Assembly: GCF_000189635.1 (NCBI RefSeq)
Contig: NW_002476303.1
Span: 59,312 to 123,311, forward strand
DNA: 64,000 nt
Reading direction: 5' to 3'
DNA from: Tetrahymena thermophila SB210
Lineage: Eukaryota; Ciliophora; Oligohymenophorea; Hymenostomatida; Tetrahymenidae
The notes beneath the pieces were generated by a model, which worked only from the letters and a program-made list of their open reading frames with translations, had not been told where the DNA came from and did no database searches. The translations under genes and the position numbers were made by a program. This document shows positions 58,695 to 64,000 of the stretch, one piece after another. Numbering within the stretch: the stretch's first letter is position 1; each line of letters starts with the position of its first letter.

Positions 58695-61600
58695 ATGATA
58701 TAATAGATTAAAAAATATAACAAATTGGAAGAAGTAATTATTAATTTTTTTATTAATATCATTTAAATTTATATTAATTAATAAAAATAGTTTTTAAGCT
58801 CTTCTCTTTTATCTCATTAGGAGCTCCATATTGATCTGAGGTATATTTAATTAAATAATATTATTTTTATTATTATTAATATTTTTTATATATTTAACTT
58901 TCAATTTATTTGAATTATTGTCATTTGAAATTACCATCATTATTCATTGATTGATTTATATTAAAACAAAAAATTTTTAGCATTTTAACTTAATTTTCAT
59001 TTCAATTTTTAATTATTTATTATTCATTTTTTATTATTTGATATTTTTTCTTCATTTTTTGTATTAAAACTTACACTTAATAAAAATTTTTGCATTGTAA
59101 TATTTTTAATTATAAAAATTAATTTAAAACATTAAAGCTCTTTTAATTTATTTTATGTATTTTCCTTTTTATATTTATTATGATTTCATTCTTTGTTAAT
59201 TTTATTAACTATTAATTAATTTTATTACTTCATATTTTTTCTTGATTTTTTCCTTCTAATTAACTAGTTAAATGCCTTTTTAATTTATAAAAGGCGCAAT
59301 ATAAGATTTCTTAATAACATAATAAATAAAGCTAAATTAGTTTAAAACAGCTTTATTTTTGAATTTTTAGAAAGCTTTAATTCACAAAATGCAAAATTTT
59401 AAACAATTAACACTGTATATTCTAATAACATATAATTTTTTTGAAAAATTTTATGAATGAAAAAAATTTCGGAAAAAATAATTAAAATTTTAGTTTTATA
59501 AAATGTAAAAACCTGTATAAAAAACTCGCTTTTTCTTTTTCTTTTTCTTTTTATTTGTGCTTGCTTTTTTTTTATATTCTTTCTTTGTTTATTTCACTCA
59601 TCATTTTATTTTCAACTTTTGCTTTTATTATTAATAAATATATCTTATTATTTCATATTCTTTCTTCATTTTTTCCTTCTAATTAACTATTTAATGATAT
59701 AATTTTTCTTCAATATTTAAAAAGTGAAAATAAAATTGGTGATGAAGGTGCTTCAAGCTTAGGTTCTGGTTTAGCAAATTGCCTTAATCTCTCAAATTTG
59801 ACACTTGACCTTTAGTAAAAACAGTTTATTTATTTTGGATTGTGATATTTTAAATTATAAAAACTAATTTAAAACAATAAAGCTCTTTTTTCTTTTTCTT
59901 TTTCTTTTTATTGTTCTTGCTTTTTTTTTGTTCCTTCTTTGTTTATTTGACTCATCATTTTATTTTCAACTTTTGCTTTTATTATTAATTAATTAATCTA
60001 TCTTATTATTTCATATTCTTTCTTCATTTTTTGTTTCTAATTAACTATTTAATGATATATTATTTCTTCAATATTTAAAAAGTAGAAATTAAATTGGTGA
60101 TGAAGGTTCTTCAATCTTAGGTTATGGTTTAGTAAATTGCATTAATCTCTCAAATTTGACACTTGATCTTTGGTAAAAACAGTTTATTTGTTTTGGATTG
60201 TGATGTTTTAAATTATAAAAATTAGTTTAAAACAATAAAGCTCTTTTTTCTTTTTCTTTTTATTGTGCTTGCTTTTTTTTTTGTTCTTTCTTTGTTTATT
60301 TAACTCATCATTTTATTTTCAACTTTTGCTTTTATTATTAATTAATCTATCATATTATTTCATAATTATTTCATATTCTTTCTTCATTTTTTCCTTCTAA
60401 TTAACTATTTAATAATATATTTTTTCTTCAATATTTAAAAAGTGGAAATTAAATTGGTGATAAAGGTGCTTCAGGTTTAGGTTCTGATTTAGCAAATTGC
60501 ATTAATCTCTCAAATTTGAGACTTGATCTTCGGTAAAAACAGTTTATTTGTTTTGGATTGTGATATTTTAAATTATAAAAATTAGTTTAAAACAATAATG
60601 CTCTTTTTTCTTTTTCTTTTTATTGTGCTTGCTTTTTTTTTTGTTCTTTCTTTGTTTATTTAACTCATCATTTTATTTTCAACTTTTGCTTTTATTATTA
60701 ATTAATCAATCATATTATTTCATATTATTTCTTCATTTTTTGCTTCTAATTCACTATTTAATAATATATTTTTTCTTCAATATTTAAAAAGTGAAAATTA
60801 AATTGGTGATGAAGGTGCTTTAGGCTTAGGTTCTGGTTTAGAAAATTGCACTAATCTCACAAATTTGACACTTGACCTTTAGTAAAAACAGTTTATTTGT
60901 TTTGGATTGTGATATTTTAAATTATAAAAACTAATATAAAACAATAAAGCTCTTTTTTCTTTTTCTTTTTATTGTGCTTGCTTTTTTTTTTTGTTCTTTA
61001 TTTGTTTATTTAACTCATCATTTTATTTTGAACTTTTACTTTTATTATTAATTAATCTATCTTATTATTTCATATTCTTTCTTCATTATTTCCTTCTAAT
61101 TAACTATTTAATGATATATTTTTTCTTCAATATTTAAAAAGTTTCAATTATATTGGTGATGAAGGTGCTTCAGGCTTAGGTTCAAGTTTAGCAAATTGCA
61201 TTAATCTCTCAAATTTGACACTTGACCTTTAGTAAAAACAGTTTATTAGTTTTGGATTGTGATATTTTAAATTATAAAAACTAATTTAAAACAATAAAGC
61301 TCTTTTTTCTTTTTCTTTTTATTGTGCTTACTTTTTTTTTTGTTATTTCTTTGTTTATTTAACTCATCATTTTATTTTCAACTTTTGCTTTAATTATTAA
61401 TTAATCTATCTTATTATTTCATATTCTTTCTTCATTTTTTCCTTCTAATTAACTATTTAATGATATATTTTCTCTTCAATATTTAAAAAGTATAAATTAA
61501 ATTTGTGATGAAGGTGCATCAGGCTTAGGTTCTGGTTTAGCAAATAGCATTAATCTCTCAAATTTGACACTTGATCTTCGGTAAAAACAGTTTATTTGTT

Positions 61601-63876
61601 TTGAATTGTTATATTTTAAATTATAAAAACTAATTTAAAACAATAAAGCTCTTTTTTCTTTTTCTTTTTATTGTACTTACTTTTTTTTTTGTTCTTTTTT
61701 TGTTTATTTGACTCATCATTTTATTTTCAACTTTTGCTTTTAATATTAATTAATCTATCTTTTTATTTCATATTCTTTCTTCATTTTTTCCTTCTAATTA
61801 ACTATTTAATGATATTTTTTTTCTTCAATATTTAAAAAGTGAAAATTAAATTGGTGATAGAATAGAATAGAAATACTCGCACATATAAATGCACTCAGAA
61901 TACAACTTAAAATTAATTTTTTAATATGTTTATATATATTTTTATTTATTTGATAATTATTAATGAAAACCATTTAGAAAAATTTATATCTAATTTGTGA
62001 TTATTTTACATATATACCTATTTTCCTCTTTAATAAAAAACCTAAAATTTTGATAAAAATAAAACGTAAAATCGATATTTTTTTTAAATTGGTGATGAAG
62101 GTGCTTCAGGCTTAGGTTCTGGTTTAGCAAATTGTATTAATCTCTCAAATTTGACACTTGACCTTAAGTAAAAACAGTTTATTTGTTTTGGATTGTGATA
62201 TTTTAAATTATAAAAACTAATATAAAACAATAAAGCTCTTTTTTCTTTTTCTTTTTATTGTACTTGACTTTTTTTTTTGTTCTTTTTTGTTTATTTAACT
62301 CATCATTTTATTTTCAGCTTTTAGTTTTATTATTAATTAATCTATCCTATTATATCATATTCTTTTTTCATTTTTTCCTTCTAATTAACTATTTAATGAT
62401 ATATTTTTTCTTCAATATTTAAAAAGGAATAATTATATTGATGATGAAGGTGCATCAGTCTTAGGTTCTGGTTTAGCAAATTACATTAATCTCTCAAATT
62501 TGACACTTGATCTTCGGTAAAAACAGTTTATTTGTTTTGGATTGTGATATTTTAAATTATAAAAACTAATTTAAAACAATAAAGCTCTTTTTTCTTTTTA
62601 TTTTTATTGTGCTTGCTTTTTTTTTGTTCTTTCTTTGTTTATTTAACTCATAATTTTATTTTCAACTTTTGCTTTTATTATTAATTAATCTATCATATTA
62701 TTTCATATTCTTTCTTCATTTTTTCCTTCTAATTAACTATTTAATGATATATTTTTTCTTCAATATTTAAAAAGTGAAAATTAAATTGGTGATAAAGGTG
62801 CTTCAGGCTTAGGTTCTGGTTTAGCAAATTGCATTAATCTCTCAAATTTGACACTTGATCTTCGGTAAAAACAGTTTATTTGTTTTGGATTGAGATATTT
62901 TAAATTATAAAAACTAATTTAAAACAATAAAGCTCATTTTTCTTTTTCTTTTTATTGTGCTTGCTTTTTTTTTGTTCTTTATTTGTTTATTTAACAAATC
63001 ATTTTATTTTCAACTTTCAATTTTATTATTTATAAATTTATCTTATTATTTCATATTCTTTCTTCATTATTTCCTTCTAATTAACTATTTAATGATATAT
63101 TTTTTCTTCAATATTTAAAAAGTGAAAATTAAATTGGTGATGAAGGTGCTTCAGGCTTAGGTTCTGGTTTAGCAAATTGCATTAATCTCTCAAATTTGAC
63201 ACTTCGCCTTAAGTAAAAACAGTTTATTTGTTTTGGATTGTGATATTTTAAATTATAAAAACTAATTTAAAACAATAAAGCTCTTTTTTCTTTTTCTTTT
63301 TATTGTAATTGCTTTTTTTTTTGTTCTTTTTTTGTTTATTTAACTCATCATTTTATTTTCAACTTTTACTTTTATTATTAATTAATCTATCTTATTATTT
63401 CATATTCTTTCTTCATTTTTTCCTTTTAATTAACTATTTAAAGATATATTTTTTCTTCAATATTTAAAAAGTTTCAATTATATTGGTGATCAAGGTGCTT
63501 CAGGCTTAGGTTCTTGTTTAGCAAATTGCATTAATCTCTATATTTTGACACTTCGCCTTAAGTAAAAACGGTTTATTTGTTTTGAACTGTGATATTTTTA
63601 ATTATTAAAACTAATTTAAAACAATAAAGCTCTTTGAATTTATTTGATAGCTTTTATTTGATTAATTTTTTATCTTTTTTATTCCTCTAATTTTATTTTA
63701 TTTATTTATTTAACAAATAATTTTTAATTTAAAGTTTATTATATTTGATATTTATTTAAAATTTACACTAATTTATTATAAAATTTAGCTCAATAAATTA
63801 TTCATAAAAATTTAAAGTAATAAGCAAGTGTCTAAAATCAAAAAGATTAGTTGTCTTTAAAAAATATTTCTAGTGA
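58695..63876 (+). CDS. LRR protein 3: eleven 90-nt LRR exons, one interrupted
   Basis: Exon 1 is 58695-58733 (MIQQIKKYNKLEE) and exon 2 is 58791-58840. LRR exons start at 59725, 60083, 60443, 60792, 61142, 61491, 61840, 62427, 62775, 63123 and 63472. The last exon is 63789-63876 with TGA. All complete repeat exons are 90 nt and phase 2-2. The unit reads IGDEGASGLGSGLANCINLS, then NLTLDL. The seventh unit is split by a 238-bp insert with an 11-bp direct repeat (61848-62096) that would introduce a stop. Skipping this exon leaves the frame intact and gives 358 residues; an uninterrupted version would give 388. A longer second intron (58841-59724) appears to have lost a first LRR unit. There is no signal peptide or membrane segment. 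Same architecture as the genes at 14331 and 31673. Confidence 0.8.
59268..59515. other. Unrelated segment where an LRR unit is expected
   Basis: Intron sequence typical of the array stops at about 59268 (taattaactagttaaatg) and resumes at about 59525 (ctttttctttttc). The ~250 bp between is unrelated A/T-rich sequence beginning with an inverted GCCTTTT...AAAAGGC pair. An LRR exon and parts of two introns were replaced or lost. Confidence 0.5.
59515..63610 (+). repeat. Tandem exon-intron cassette array, eleven units
   Basis: Head-to-tail units of about 350 bp, exon plus intron, near-identical across the array. The consensus differs from array 1: GGTGCTTCAGGCTTAGGTTC here against GGTGCATCAAGCTTAGGTTC there. 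Introns carry a cttttttctttttctttt pyrimidine tract and end caatatttaaaaag. Confidence 0.9.
61848..62096. mobile_element. Insert with 11-bp direct repeat inside an LRR exon
   Basis: The exon sequence AAATTGGTGAT occurs at 61848-61858 and again at 62086-62096, with 227 bp of unrelated A/T-rich DNA between. Removing one copy plus the insert restores a perfect 90-nt exon. The insert has no ORF, no inverted ends and no splice acceptor at its right edge. Its length (238 bp with one repeat) is not a multiple of three. It resembles a target-site duplication or a direct-repeat-bounded eliminated sequence. Confidence 0.65.
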
Positions 63877-64000
63877 TAAGCAAACAACGAAAAAAGGACT
63901 AATAAATATTAAATGTTTTAATAATTAAATATTAAAGGTTTTTTTTATTTTTTAATATTTTAAAAAAGTTTTTTTAACCTAAAATATATTAGATTTTATT
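63877..64000. other. 3' flank of LRR gene 3
   Basis: This stretch is similar to the sequence just after LRR gene 1 (18569-18690), including a gataaacaa / aataaatattaaatgttt block, so the duplication extends past the stop codon. Confidence 0.6.

Overview
The window reads as nuclear DNA of a Tetrahymena-like oligohymenophorean ciliate. It is very AT-rich, with short AT-rich GT-AG introns, and every recognisable gene stays open only if TAA and TAG are read as Gln and TGA is the sole stop. Translation with the standard code hides almost every gene. I therefore re-read both strands with the ciliate code and checked exon phases by hand. I cannot tell from sequence alone whether this is macronuclear or micronuclear DNA; one insert that breaks an exon (61848-62096) would fit a retained or unprocessed element.

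Layout. 1-13.4 kb is a conserved-gene region: a partial coiled-coil protein (-), a frame-broken zinc-knuckle gene (+), BBS4 (-), a PEX3-like peroxin (-) and a secreted acid sphingomyelinase-like phosphodiesterase (+). 14.3-18.6 kb is a leucine-rich-repeat (LRR) gene made of ten near-identical 90-nt exons. 19.6-25.6 kb holds an RCC1 beta-propeller gene and an IQ-motif protein. 26-49 kb is an accessory LRR block. It contains five intronless ~700-residue LRR paralogues on the minus strand (two tandem pairs plus one dispersed), a decayed relic of the same family, a second 90-nt-exon LRR gene, and a repeat-rich predicted surface protein flanked by a duplicated ~1 kb noncoding block. 49.7-55.5 kb is a long coiled-coil protein with an N-terminal MSP/ASH-like domain. 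56.9-58.1 kb holds PIG-P and a tiny convergent gene. 58.7-63.9 kb is a third 90-nt-exon LRR gene.

The main biological signal is the LRR content. Three genes share one architecture: a 13-codon first exon, a 50-nt second exon, 9-11 interchangeable phase 2-2 LRR exons, and a divergent last exon. They also share upstream sequence. The arrays look homogenised within each locus but distinct between loci, with dimer-scale duplications, a lost unit and an inserted unit. Because every repeat exon has the same phase, any unit can be gained, lost or skipped without changing frame. Together with the intronless LRR family this looks like a rapidly evolving LRR cluster inserted among ordinary housekeeping and ciliary genes. 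Its function cannot be read from the sequence.
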